This document shows, in pieces, positions 9,384 through 21,020 of a stretch of DNA of 64,000 bases. The stretch is from the NCBI GenBank assembly GCA_033032865.1, contig JAWHQI010000170.1, positions 1,485,001 through 1,549,000 of the forward strand. The letters are read 5' to 3'. Numbering within the stretch: position 1 is the stretch's first letter; every line of letters starts with the position of its first letter. The DNA is from Dactylorhiza incarnata (lineage: Eukaryota; Streptophyta; Magnoliopsida; Asparagales; Orchidaceae). The translations under genes and the position numbers were made by a program. The notes beneath the pieces were generated by a model, which was given only the letters and a program-made list of their open reading frames with translations, made no database searches and was not told the origin of the DNA.

Positions 9384-10976
9384 TCAGACGCTGACCTCGC
9401 CCTCCGAGGCATCAGCATCATCTTCAGACAGGTCGCCTACCCCAAGGCCCTCAACGTCCGCACCACGGACTCTAGCAATCAGACGGAAAGCCTTCGCCGC
9501 TCCTCGACGGAAGGCGATCTCACGCTCATCCTCCAGCTGTGGCTCCACCTCTGAGCTCCAGATCTCCTCACGGATCTCGTCGGCATAAGTCACGCGATCC
9601 TGCTCGTAGTCAAGCGAGTCCCGGTACTCTGCATTCCCGCAGCCTTTAACTCAGCAATCCGCTCCTGTGACGAAAGGCGCCCTATCTCCGTCTCCAAGCG
9701 AGCAACGTCTTCAAGGGCCGCCGACCGAAGGCGGGCAGACTCATCGGCCTGCTCCTTCTCAGCACGAAGCTCCCCCTGTAACTGCCTAAGTTCGGCACGC
9801 AGACCTGCCTCAACCTGACGGAATCGCGACACATCGCGCTCCCATCCGCCCCTGGAAGTCAACAGGGACTCTTGGGACTCCCGGAGCTCCTTTTGAAGCT
9901 GCTCATGGCTATCCTTCAGGCCAACGTAATGGTCATTCCAGTTAAGGGCGATACTCGTCTGGACACCAATCTGCAAAAGACAAGAAAATGCTTAGAACAC
10001 AAATGACATTAAAAGAGGAGAAAAAAGAGGATCGAAATCATGCCAACCGCAGCTTTCATCGCCTCCAACGAAGACGATACTCGTACTCCCTTTGTCGGGC
10101 GCCGGCGAGGGGCCTCATCAGGAACTCGGGGGGCAGGAGACTCGAGTACCTCCACATCTGAAACATCAGGCGCACCCGTGGCCTGAGACTCGCCAACCGC
10201 CACATCCTCTGCTTGCTCTCCCCTCTGTCCGGGGAACGAGGGTCCGGAACGCGATCAACATTGCGAAAGACAAGGCGCCTCTTCGTCCCACGACCCAAAG
10301 GAGCCGCAGCAGAGCGTCCTGCGTCAGAAGATATCCCACATAGGAGCAAACGTTTCTCCTCCACGCCCTTCGACAGATGGAAAAGGGCCTTCGATAGCGA
10401 ACCCGCATCCATAAAGCCAAGCACCGGGACAAACTCATGCTCTCGTCCAGAGATTCTGCGACTACGACCGGGAAGCGATCTCCATTCCTCTGGAAGAGAC
10501 CAGGAATTGCGAACATATCCATATAAAGTGTTCCCGTGCCGACGATCGACACGGCTTTCAAATCTAAGCCACCGCTTATTGCTGTGAACCTCGATGCGCC
10601 CGCCGCCATCTGATTCCACGAAGCACAACTCGCGGAACAAGTCCAACGAAATCCGGGATCCGTGCTCTCGAAAGAAGGCGGCCAAACCCATCATCCGCAT
10701 CATGCCCAATGGCGTGTACTGAGAGACCGGACACGCAAAGAACCTCAGGATCTCCACCACCTCCTCGCAAGGAGGCAGGCGAAAGCCAGATCGGAGAGAA
10801 GAATCGCATATGGTCATCCATCCAGATGGAGGATTTTGGGCCCGCTCTTGGACCCCCGACACCCTGATCTCTAAGTCGTCGGGTATATTGTACCGCTTCC
10901 TCCAGACAGCAATACCCTCGACATTCAGAAAAGAACGACTTCTCATTGGGCGCCCGGAACCTCCATGCTTGGATCC
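9384..10976 (-). pseudogene. Antisense ORF (aORF) with Transposase_28-like domain
   Basis: This gene runs against the element's gag. Exon A (10976 to about 10048) follows an acceptor-like TTGTTCTTGCAG. Its domain of about 140 residues contains SGFRLPPCEEVVEILRFF, YTPLGMMRMMGLAAFF and LDLFRELCFVES, as I recall for Pfam Transposase_28 ('putative gypsy type transposon'). A likely 77-bp intron (10047-9971, ending TTTTGCAG) joins it in phase to exon B (9970-9384), a coiled coil rich in Glu, Arg and Leu with an acidic tail. Frame shifts near 10236 and 9640 break this copy. Comparable antisense genes are described in Tat elements such as Grande. Their function is unknown and I do not assign one. Confidence 0.75.
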
Positions 10977-11034
10977 CTGCAAGAACAAAGCAGAAAAATA
11001 AAGATCAGAATCGTCCAACATTAGCCCCCGCACA

Positions 11035-11570
11035 CGCGCCCTCGCGGATCGCCCGGAGCATGCAAACCCACACACGTGGACCGTGGGTGCACTCACCCAC
11101 GAGTGCTCGCCCACGCGTGCACTCGCGCACGTCCACGCACACACTAGCACGCGCGCGCTCGCGCACGAGCTCAACCGCCCGTGCGCGCGCACCCAAGCAC
11201 ACGCGCGTTAGCACGAGCGCGCACCCGCGCGCGCCCCGACCGCCCCGTGCGCGCGCACCCGAGCGCGCGCGCGAGCTAGCTCGGGCGCGCATCCGCGCGG
11301 GCGCGCTAGCTCGGGCGCGCATCCGTGCGCGCCCGACCGCCCCGTGCGCGCGCGCGCTAGCACGGGCGCGCACCCGAGCGCGCGCACACCCGGTCTCCCC
11401 GTGCGTGCACACGTCGGCCCGGGGCGCGCGCTCGCCTGGGGCGTGCGCGCGCCCGCGCGCGCTTGCCCGGGACGCGCGCTCCCGAGAGCACTCCCCCGGG
11501 GCGCGCGCCCCCGCGCACACTTCCCCGGGGCGCGCGCACCCATGCACGCGGTTAGGAGCGGCGGCCCGGG
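11035..11570. repeat. GC-rich alternating purine-pyrimidine spacer
   Basis: A 530-bp stretch dominated by GCGCGC, CACGCGCG and CTCGGGCGCGC motifs lies between the antisense gene and the 3' LTR. Long frames on both strands (Ala/Arg-rich) come from composition only. Alternating GC/CA tracts of this kind can adopt Z-DNA. Confidence 0.8.
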
Positions 11571-11747
11571 GCACACTCACTTGCATCCCGGCGGCACTCC
11601 GCTCACCACGCTCGCCCTTTCTCCCGCGACCTATCCTTACGAATGATTCACTTACCTCGCGAGCAATCTCCTCGCATCCCGCCATGATGGAAGCAAACGT
11701 CCGTAGAGGAAAGACCTTCCCCTCCTTAAGCCGAGCGTTCTCCCCGT

Positions 11748-11767
11748 CAAAGGTCTTGGGGGGCAAT
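11748..11767 (+). other. Polypurine tract of the Tat-type element
   Basis: TCTTGGGGGGCAAT directly precedes the 3' LTR. The G-run is the expected primer for plus-strand DNA synthesis. Confidence 0.7.
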
Positions 11768-13427
11768 TGATGCGTGCTCATATTTATAACCCGGTTTGAG
11801 GTGGTTAGTGGGCGGTTTTCCAAACCCCCACTAACCCCACTCTCTCCATCATGTCCGGTCAAACGGCGTAACCGCCACGCGGCGTAACCACCCACTACGG
11901 CGTAACCGCCACGCGGCGTAACCGCCCACTACGGCGTAACCGCCACTCGGCGTAACCGCCCACTACGGCGTAACCGCCACGCGGCGTAACCGCCCACTAC
12001 GTGGTAACCGCCACTCGGCGTAACCGCCCACTACGTGTAACCGCTCCTGAAGAGCCAACCGCCGAGCCCAACCGGGGCTAACCGCCGCCTCCTCTCTCTC
12101 GAGAGGAGGCCGGCAGCCGGCCGCCGCCCCCCTTGCGGGGGCCGGCCGCCCCCCTTGCGGGGGCCGGCCGCCCCCTCCTTAGAGGGGGTCGGGCCGGCCG
12201 GCCGCCCCTCCCTCTTCGAGGGAGGAGGCCGACCGCCCCCTCCTTGGAGGGGATCGGCCCGGCCGGCCGCCCCTCCCTCTTCGAGGGAGGAGGCCGGCCG
12301 CCCCCTCCTTGGAGGGGGTCGGCCCGGCCGGCCGCCCCTCCCTCTTCGAGGGAGGAGGCCGGCCGCCCCCTCCTTGGAGGGGGTCGGCCCGGCCGGCCGC
12401 CCCTCCCTCTTCGAGGGAGGAGGCCGGCCGCCCCCTCCTTGGAGGGGGTCGGCCCGGCCGGCCGCCCCTCCCTCTTCGTGGGAGGAGGCCGGCCGCCCCT
12501 CTCCCCTTGAGGGAGGGCGGCGGTCGGCCCTTCTTCCCCGCGAGGAAGAAGGCCGCCGCCACCACCGCCCATTTCTGGGAATCCGGCGGTGGCCGACGCC
12601 GCCGCTCCGGCGAGATAACCACCCGGCGGTTACCAAACCGCCCGATCATGGAAGGGACGCGTGTGGACCGTCCGATCTTTCTATTTTCCTATTTATTTAA
12701 TTATTATTATTTATTTAAATAGAAGGCGCTATCCGCACACCATAACCACCATAACTACCCTGGAATCCTATAAATAGGACCCCAGGGGTCTTCATTTGGA
12801 TCCAGGCTCTCTCTCTCTCTTGGGAAATCCCTCTCTCTCTTTCTCTCTCTACAGGGACTCTGCCACCTGGAAATCTTCCTACGGGCCTCCTCCGTTCCGC
12901 GGAAGTGAGCCTCGCTCGTTCCACTGAAGTGAGCGCCACCCACACTCCGCACCGACGTGTGCACACCCTCAACGTGTGCACTCTTCCCAAAGACTCGCGC
13001 TCTCCCAGTGCGCCTCGAGACTCCCGCCCAAGGAAAAGCGTAGAGCGCAAGTGAAGCCTCGATCCTGGAGGAGTCCATCTCAGAAACTGAAGAACCCAGG
13101 ACTTAGAGAATTTTCCCAAGCTATTCAGCATCGCGAGAGGTGGCCTGTCACCCTCCGAACGTCTCTCTCTCTCTCACCCAAAACTGTAAAGAGGCGCGGC
13201 ATGTCGCCCTCTATATCTCTAAAGGTTGTAACCTCTAGCAAAGTAGTGAAGTTTGGTCGGCGCAGCTCCGACGACGTGATTTTTCACCCCGCCTTGGGGT
13301 TTTCCACGGTAAAAGTCTCCTTGTCCATTGCTGTCCACTTTGACTGTTTGCGCTCACCGGTTCGACTTTCGAGCTAAGGCGGTTGATCTAGACCGGACCA
13401 CGGAAGAGCCGTATGCGTCCCGCAACA
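11768..13427 (+). repeat. 3' LTR of the Tat-type element
   Basis: 1,660 bp, homologous to 4201-5858 and ending CGCAACA before the duplicated target CTATG. Its TATA box is at 12769-12776, facing the Copia remnant on the right. Differences from the 5' LTR are scattered substitutions plus small copy-number changes in the GC array. Confidence 0.93.
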
Positions 13428-13432
13428 CTATG

Positions 13433-14844
13433 GATCGAAGCCAAGACGACTAGAATACGAAGAGAGGTTATTCTAGCTACGAGAGCATATGTGTCTAGAT
13501 AATCTATTCCTTGTTTTTGGGCATAGCCTTTAGCTACAAGGCGAGCCTTATATTTATCTTTGGATCCATCCAGATTTAATTTCTTTCTAAAAATCCATTT
13601 ACATCCTATGGCTTTGGCACCGAGAGGTTAGTCGGTTAGGATCCAAGTTTTATTTTCTAAGATAGAATTAATTTCTAAGTTAATTGCTTCTTTCCAAAAG
13701 GGATAATCAGACGAGTTCATTGCTTCCTCATATGTATTAGGATCTCCTTCAACTAGATAAGTGAAGTAGTCCTCCCCATAGGATCTTTCGGTTCTAACTC
13801 TTTTGCTTCTTCTAGGTTCATCATTTTCTAATGGTTCTATAGAAGAAGTGGAAGGTTGGTTTGAGCTAGTTGAAGGTTGAGATGAGTTATTTAGTTTATA
13901 TGGAAATTTATCTTCAAAATAAGCTGCATCTCTAGCTTCTATAATGGTGTTGTTAGATATTTCACTAATTAGGGAATTAGTGATGAGAAATCTATTAGCA
14001 CTACTATCGGATGCATATCCTATGAAAATAGAGTCTAATGTTTTTTGTCCAATTTTCTTTCTCTTAGGTTCAGGAATTGCTACCTTAGCTAAACACCCCC
14101 ACACTCGAAGATTTTGGAGGTTAGGTTTTCATAATTTGAATAATTCAAAAGGTGTCTTATCGCTTTGTTTAGATGGAATCCTGTTAAGGATGAAGGAGGA
14201 AGAGAGCAACGCTTCTCCCCAGAGATTTTCCGGGGCACCGGACTCGGCTAACATGGCATTGACCATGTTCATCAAGGTCCGATTTTTACGTTCAGCTACA
14301 CCATTCGATTGAGGAGAATATGGAACAGTCATTTGATGAATAATCCCATGTTCTTGGCAAAATTGGGTTAGTTCATTCGAAGTGTATTCTCCACCTCGAT
14401 CGGATCTAAGAATTTTGATTGACGATCCTAATTGGTTTTCTACTTCGGCTTTGAATATCTTAAAGTATGAAAATACTTCATCTTTGGTTTTTAATAAATA
14501 TATGTAACAATACTTTATAAAGTCATCTATGAATGTTACAAAGTATTTATTCCACCTCTAGTAGGTTGGCGGTTTGAATCACATACATCTGAATGAATTA
14601 GTTCTAAAGGTTTTGAAGTTCTATCAACTGATTTAAAAGGCTTTCTAGAAAATTTAGCTTGCACACAAATTTCACATTTAGCACTTGGTGCAATATTGAT
14701 TTTGGGAATCAAATTTAAGGACATCATTCTTTTCATGCAATCAGAATTCACATGTCCTAATCTAGCATGCCAAAAATCAGGAGAAGAATTTGAAACTAAG
14801 GAAGAAGAAGAAATTTGATTTACTTCTAAATCAGCAATATTCAA
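13433..14844 (-). pseudogene. Copia integrase and first part of reverse transcriptase
   Basis: Reading from right to left: the HHCC zinc region of integrase (14536-14844, with HARLGHV and CEICVQAKF), then part of the DDE core including [19 protein letters not shown] (14129-14332). These are followed by the integrase C-terminus (to about 13900, FIGYASDSSANRFL) and the start of RT with GCKWIFRKKLN and ARLVAKGYAQKQGIDY. A frameshift near 14560, another near 14120 and a stop near 13625 break the frame. RT is cut at 13433 by the Tat insertion and resumes at 4200. Integrase would insert the cDNA into chromosomal DNA. Confidence 0.9.
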
Positions 14845-16205
14845 TTTAAATAAATCATCGCAGATATATCCTTATCAATAAAAACATCATTTAATGTTAT
14901 TACAACTTTATTTGACTCTAAGACAATCTTGTAGCCTTTCTTCACTAGCAAAGATCCGCTAACAAGATTCTTCCTAACTCTCGGCACATAAAGCACATCA
15001 TGCAAGGCTAGTGTCTTCCCGGATGTCAACCTAAGATCCACTCGCCCGCATCCAAGTATTTGTGCCGAAGAAGCATCTCCTAAGATCACGCTTCCTCCAC
15101 TGATGTCCTGAAAGGTGGCAAAGCAAGAACGATCAAAACAAGTATGAACATTTGCTCCGGAATCAAGCCACCAATCTGATGAACAAGTGAGAAGAAGACT
15201 AGGAGTATAATCTAACCTGAAGATAGGTTGAACCGGTGCTTGGATCATGTTGGCCTGAGACTTGTCTCCACGAGACTTGCTAATCACGGATTCTGTCTTC
15301 TTGTAGAAGCAGTTGGTGGACAGATGGTTTGTGCGGCCGCAGATGAAGTACCATTTCCCTTTACCTGGGTTTTGGTTTGAAGGACCAGGCTTGGGATGAT
15401 TTGGTTTCTGATGGCGGGAACCTGGACGGAAAGGTTTCTTATGGTTCTTTTCTTTGGCTTTGAAGTGATGGTGGGAAGAAGGATTGCCTTGCGATTCGGT
15501 GAGGTTTACTCTTGGAGCAAGGTCTTTGGGAACTTTAGAGTTTTTACTCTTATGTTCTTCCTCAATGCGGATAGCATTTTGGATCTGGACATAGGTAAGG
15601 TTTGATTGGTCATGCCTTAGTCTAGTGTTAAAGCCGGACCAGGAATCAGGAAGAGCATCGATGAGACATGCCACAAGATAATTTTCGGAAAGGATTGAGC
15701 CATCGGCTCGGATCTTGGACAACATCTCATCTAGTTGATGGAGTTGAGGATTGATAGGCTTGGAATCATCAATCTTGAATTTGTGGAGGTTGGAAACATT
15801 GTAGCGTTCTATACCCGCATTGTCAAGGTTATAGCGCGCTTCAAGTGCATACCATAAATCCTTAACCGTACGATATTGGAGGAATACATCGTAAAGGCTG
15901 TCGGACAAGGCACTAAGAATGCGGTTGCGACAATGATATTCAATGTCCACCGGATCTCTATATGGGACACGTCTAACATAGGTTCTAGTGGTGTTTGCAG
16001 TTGAAGATGAGGACGATGGTAGAGTCGAAGCAACTGCATTTGCAGTGCTAGGGATTTCAGTTTCTGTATGAGGGGCATCGAAGATGGCAGACAAAAGACC
16101 TAGGGTATTTAACCAATATTTGACCTGTGCTTGCCAACGACGAAAACCGTTACCGTTAAATTTCTCGGGTTTGATCCCGACAGAATCCTCAGATCTAGAA
16201 GCCAT
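14841..16205 (-). CDS. gag-pro: Copia gag and aspartic protease
   Basis: Open for 454 codons from the ATG at 16203-16205 (MASRSEDSVGIKPEKFNGNG). The longer frame starting at 16277 adds a hydrophobic stretch that does not look like gag. The order is a UBN2-type gag domain (about residues 10-215, with FRRWQAQVKYWL and LVACLIDALPDSW), a Lys/His/Pro-rich linker, a zinc knuckle and the protease. The knuckle reads YFICGRTNHLSTNC, so the first Cys of C-X2-C-X4-H-X4-C is Tyr and the finger should not bind zinc normally. The protease has WWLDSGANVHTC with catalytic Asp-Ser-Gly. The frame runs out at 14841, just before integrase. Confidence 0.9.
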   Translation of the reverse strand: MASRSEDSVGIKPEKFNGNGFRRWQAQVKYWLNTLGLLSAIFDAPHTETEIPSTANAVASTLPSSSSSTANTTRTYVRRVPYRDPVDIEYHCRNRILSALSDSLYDVFLQYRTVKDLWYALEARYNLDNAGIERYNVSNLHKFKIDDSKPINPQLHQLDEMLSKIRADGSILSENYLVACLIDALPDSWSGFNTRLRHDQSNLTYVQIQNAIRIEEEHKSKNSKVPKDLAPRVNLTESQGNPSSHHHFKAKEKNHKKPFRPGSRHQKPNHPKPGPSNQNPGKGKWYFICGRTNHLSTNCFYKKTESVISKSRGDKSQANMIQAPVQPIFRLDYTPSLLLTCSSDWWLDSGANVHTCFDRSCFATFQDISGGSVILGDASSAQILGCGRVDLRLTSGKTLALHDVLYVPRVRKNLVSGSLLVKKGYKIVLESNKVVITLNDVFIDKDISAMIYLN

Positions 16206-16438
16206 TAGAGATTTTTGAAATTTAAAATATAAACAATAAATTGCTGTACATATGAAAACGAAAGCAGACAAAAACATTTTGATTATTTTGATTTTATTTA
16301 TTCTGTTGATGTGGAATTAGAAACTTCTTTAGATTGTTGAAATATTTACTTCTATATTCCTATATTAATATACAAATAATGTAATTTTTTGGTTTTAAAA
16401 CTGTGCAGAAAAAAATAGCAGATATATATATATATATA

Positions 16439-17631
16439 TGAACAGCAATAATAAAAAAATTGCATGAAGGGATGAGAAATAAAAGAGAGGAAATATATAG
16501 TTTAGAATCGAGCCTGGGTAAGGCGTGTGGTCACTACCCTAAAGAAGTTGCACCACCCTCCGGCAGGGCTTTCAACCGATGCTCACTCCTCCAAGGTACA
16601 ACACCCGGCTAGATCCCGAAACTCCGATGTGCGCGGACACCGAAGAAGCACAGAGCACCCGAACAACCACTTGATGAAGCAAATGTAAAGAAAATGAATC
16701 ACGTAGAAGATCGTCAAAACAGAGAGAACAGAAGAGCATATGAGAGCGATGTCAGAGAGATCGTTCTTTCTTAGAAGAACGACAATATATAAAGACAGTA
16801 AATCGCCGGAAAAGGAATCTCGGAAAACGGCAAAATTAAAACCGTAATAAATATTAACAGTTATAGTTGGAAAGCACGTAATAACGTCGAAAATTTCCAA
16901 CGTAAGTAATGGCGAGAAACACGCGTAAAGAGCGGTTAAGAATACGCGTAAAAAATGGCAGAACGCGTGAAAGCAAATCGACGTTGCGTCGACATCATAT
17001 CGACGCTACGGGACCTATCGACGCAAGACTTATCGACGCAAGCGTCGAGTTCTATCGACGCATGCGTCGAATTCCATTCGACGCCACGCCAACATCAGCG
17101 GCTTGATGACGCTACGTCGAAATCTATTCGACGCAGCTCCGAATTCTAATCGACGCAACTCCGAGTAAAACTCTGAAACTATTTTGAACAAAAAATACAA
17201 TTCAATTCAATTATTCCCGAAATCCGAAATCCGGGTCCGGTCCGGTCCGGTGCGGTGCGGTGCGGTGCGTGCGCGCGCGCGCGTGTGGTTCGTAGTTTCT
17301 CCTTATCCGAAATCCGAAATCCGGGTGCGGTGCGGTGCGGTGCGGTGCGTGTGCGTGCGCGCGCGTGTGGTTCATAGTTTCTCCTTATGTTCTTTTGAAC
17401 AAATAAGAAGGTGTGAAAACATATATAAACTCTTTGGGTAGAGAGCTAATAAGCAAGGTGGGACTAAAGGTTCATCCTTTCATTCATGAAAGGTTTCCCT
17501 CCAAATAATTTGGATTCCCTCCAATTTGGTTTTGGAGCTTTTCATCTATAATGAGGAGCCAAACACCAAACACCATACAAGGCTCCAATAAACATTTATG
17601 AAATGAATGTTTATAAATAAAATTTCTAACA
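16439..17631 (-). repeat. 5' LTR of the Copia element
   Basis: 1,193 bp, homologous to 1240-2360. The block GTGCGGTGCGG...TTTCTCCTTATCC near 17240-17345 is duplicated here, which explains the extra length. On the minus strand it would promote the gag transcript. Left-side sequence 16206-16438 is the untranslated leader, without a recognisable primer site. Confidence 0.9.
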
Positions 17632-20600
17632 AAAATAGGCATTTTAATCACATGAACTTATAGATGCTTTGTCTTACCTAAAATTCCCCCGGCGCCGAAC
17701 ACTATATATATTATGCAATTTTCAATCTTGTAATGATTATTTAAGTCTTAAATGGAAGCAGGTGCTGTGAATATTCTGTGATAGAAGCAGGTGTTGCATT
17801 GTGTGAGAGAAATACGGAAAATAGATAAGATAAAAGCATGCTTTATGAAATTAATAGGCAGATATGTAAGCATATATATTTATTATTGAGATGTAGGATC
17901 AAAAGTGATAAATGATGAACCAATTATGGACTCCAAAATATTCACAGAAGTCAAAACAGAATAGAAGAGAACGCATGAAATATTTCTATAGTTTATAGCA
18001 ATTTTTATAGGAATATCAGAGTAGTCAAAAGTAAGAAAGCAGATAAATGAACCTCATTTGTTAAAGTTTGTCCAATTTACACGGCCGCAAATGATCAGCC
18101 CGATAGCAAGTTCACGTTAATGAAGATGCCTTGTCTTGCTTCATACAACCACAATAATACGAAGTTGATTTCAAACTAATCAATGATAATATAAAACAGA
18201 AGCATTCAAGGAACAACATTAAGATTAACTTCTCTGTTGCTACTTGAAATTAGCAGCATTCATGCATAATTTAAAATAAATCTGAAATGATCTACCAAAT
18301 TTTCCAAGAGGAAGAAATTCCATTAATATTGTAAAGAGGGATTGCGGTACCTTGTTCCAAAATTAGAGATGCATAATTCTATAATTTGTAATTACGGGGA
18401 TCTGAAAGCTTCACCAGCATATTGCACTGAAATGAGGTTATTCAATGACTCATGGAATGCAACATTTGATTATTTTTCAAAATCAGAACGAAGAAACTGT
18501 CAAATAAATGCACAACCTTGTAGAAAAGAGGAGAAATAAGGCCTAAAAAAACTTTACTGTAGAATACTTTTCGGTAATCAAATTCCCTTGTATTTGCTCC
18601 CTCCAATTTCAAGGCCAAAAAAAATTGCAAAATCATGGTTGTTATATAGAGAGGGACTACTACTTAAAATCGTAGTTAAAATAAAATAAAATGCTCCTGG
18701 TAGAGAAACCCCGTATTTAATGGCAATACAAAAGTTGATTAGAACAAATTTTAATGAATAAAATCATAATAAAAAGAGCGAATCCTAATCAATGCAGACT
18801 TGGATTAATAGCAGAACAACCAAAGAACATCCAGACAATAAAATAATTACCCCATGTCCATAGCATTTGGGATGATAATGCAGCAGAAATTATATATATA
18901 TATATATATTAGAGTAATCTTGAGTATTCCTAATGTGGAGCAGAAATGTAAGAGAAGATACATTTACCTGAAGGAGGAGGATGCATATCTTGTTCAAAAG
19001 CAGAAAATAACTGATTATAATATGAAGGCAAAGATAAATAAAAGAAATAATTAAGAGTTGAAGATGTAAGCTTTTATGAAACAACAGTTGGATAATTGCG
19101 TACCGAAATGAGTAAAACACATGATTTATAACACACCTGAAAGAGGAGAATGTAATGTAATAGAAACAAAGTAAGGTTTCAAAACAAAACTTGCGTCAAA
19201 CATCCACATCAAACAAATAACGTCATTTTCTCATGAACTAAAATAAAAACATCCAATCTCATAGAGAAGTGATCTGATGTCATTGTCGTGGCTTTGTATC
19301 ATCTATCTCCCATTTTTTTGTGCGCATCTACGAAGCCCTAGAATACAATGCAAATAATTACCTCAATTCGTATCAGAACTAAACAAAAAAGTAAGTATCA
19401 GAACTTACATGCACTTCAATTGAAATATTGCCTCAATTCGTTGATACCTTGAATGCCTCAGTAGATCCAAATTCCTGAACCAAATAAATTATTATACAAT
19501 CAAAACCAACCAAAGAAAGATGAAAATAAAGAGATTTCATTGTTGTCGTTGTTGGTGTTTTGCGGTTTTGGCTAAAATCAAATTAAAGAGAATAAGATAC
19601 GAAATGTAAATTGACAAACCCATTACGAAAATCAGAGACGAAGTCCACCTGAAATAGAAATTGGAATTTGAAACGAAAATAGAAAACAAAATCGAAGTAG
19701 AAGTGTTAAGAACGGTTACAAATCGGAGAAACCATATGCAGCAGATGTTGTTGTTGATGTTCTAATGTAGAGATCCCATTGATGTCATAACATTTAATTT
19801 AAATAAACCATCCGAGACATTCTTTTCCAATAAAAACATTATTGAGAGTCAAAACAATTTTATTTGATTCCAAAATAATTTTGTAACATTTTTCACCAAC
19901 AACGATCCGCTAACTAAAGTTTTTCGTACATTTGAAATAAATGATATATCATTTAAAATTATATTTTTCTCAGAAGTCATCCTAAGGTCCACTCGCCCAC
20001 ATCCATGAATTTGAGCGGTAGATGCGTCTACCTGTATATGATGAATTTACTTAATATAATCGTTATAATTAATTGCGATTTTTCGAGACTCCCTATATAT
20101 GAAGTATTTTATGAGAACAAATAACTTGCTAACAATTTTTTGCGTTCTCCTTCTTGCAACTCTTCTTTTCACGTTTGCTTCGTCAAATGAAATTTTAGGT
20201 GCTTTGCACATATTCAGTGCCACACACATTAGAGTTTCAAAATCTAGCTAAGTGTTGTACCTTTGAGAAGTGAGAAACAGTTGAAAGCACTGTGGGAGGG
20301 TGATGCAACTGAGTGATCACATGCCTTACCCATGTTAGATTTCTTAATCTCTTCATGCACAATATTTCTTTATCATATTTTATAGATTCTGATATTATAT
20401 TATTTTTTGATAAACGAAAAATATACTATGTTCTGTGGACGTAAATAGATATTCCAACATCTAGCAGATAACTACAACTCCATCGCTTTTCTATCGTAAG
20501 ACATCCTTGTCATTAAGTGGTTTTATTTCAATTTTATTTTCACTACTAATATATTTTATCTTACGAAATTTCAAACAATATATATTTTCTAAACTCTCTT

Positions 20601-21000
20601 TACAAAAATCAACTATAATAAATCTGATGAGTTTAATGATAGTCTTTCTCGAAAATACTGTTGACATGCCTAATGACAGTCTTTCTCAAAAATACTGCTG
20701 ACATAACTAATAATAGCCTACCATAATAGATATACGAGTTCTATTAAAAATTATTTCGATTTCATGAATTTTCATCGTTACTTTTAATTTAAAATATAAA
20801 GTGTAATTATTTGAATATGCATTAATTATTATATTTTAATTTTTGTAAAATAAATTATAATATACGTTAAAGTTATTAGATTAAAATAATTTAATTATAA
20901 ATGACAATTTTGAGTTTTTACCAAAGCAAATTTTTTCTTTTAATATTTTAAAGATATGTTATGGAATTACTACTATGACATAGTACAATGCATGAGGGTA
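17632..21000. other. AT-rich intergenic region upstream of GET4
   Basis: 3.4 kb of AT-rich sequence with short microsatellites (TA run at about 18892-18908) and no open frame over about 80 codons. Apart from the Copia fragment at 19786-20032 I recognise nothing. The proximal part may hold the GET4 promoter, but I cannot point to a convincing TATA box. Confidence 0.5.
19786..20032 (-). pseudogene. Copia protease fragment
   Basis: The minus strand reads QIHGCGRVDLRMTSEK and then VRKTLVSGSLLVK, which parallels the protease region of the nearby Copia element (about 14850-15080) but with many differences. It is an older, separate fragment with no LTRs visible around it. Confidence 0.75.
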
Positions 21001-21020
21001 CATGTGTCATTTCTAGTAAG

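Larger units (their letters stand above)
4201..13427 (+). mobile_element. Non-autonomous Ty3/Gypsy Tat-type element (gag-pro plus antisense ORF)
   Basis: LTRs at 4201-5858 and 11768-13427 start TGATGC and end CAACA. The target duplication CTATG (4196-4200 and 13428-13432) is perfect. After the 5' LTR comes the GACGCCGTCTGTGGGAAC motif seen in many Tat-lineage elements, then gag, then protease, then a stop. No RT, RNase H or integrase is present anywhere in the 5.9-kb interior. The 3' half holds a tandem array, an antisense gene with a Transposase_28-like domain, and a GC-rich spacer. Replication would need enzymes supplied by an autonomous relative. By-eye comparison of the non-repetitive 3' half of the LTRs gives about 16 differences in roughly 820 bp, so the insertion is fairly recent. 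Confidence 0.9.
1240..17631 (-). mobile_element. Ty1/Copia LTR retrotransposon, split by a Tat insertion
   Basis: Two long direct repeats (1240-2360 and 16439-17631) bound a minus-strand Copia polyprotein. Reading from right to left, the order is gag, protease, integrase, reverse transcriptase, RNase H, which is the Copia order. A 9.2-kb Tat element (4201-13427) sits inside the RT coding region, flanked by the duplicated target CTATG, so the Copia copy is older. Integrase and RT carry stops and shifts. On the minus strand each LTR begins TGTTAG and ends TTCA. I find no matching target duplication and no clear tRNA-Met primer site next to the 5' LTR. Confidence 0.9.

Noticed and set aside
10946..11895. 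Ala/Arg-rich frames of more than 250 codons on both strands
   Set aside because: These are composition artefacts of the GCGC-rich spacer before the 3' LTR.
1240..17631. A 5-bp target duplication for the Copia element
   Set aside because: Sequences before 1240 (TA run) and after 17631 (AAAAT) do not match, even when the LTR edge is moved by the length of the TA run.
20047..20229. Short minus frame rich in Lys/Arg next to the Copia protease fragment
   Set aside because: 60 codons only and not recognisable; more likely chance or element debris.
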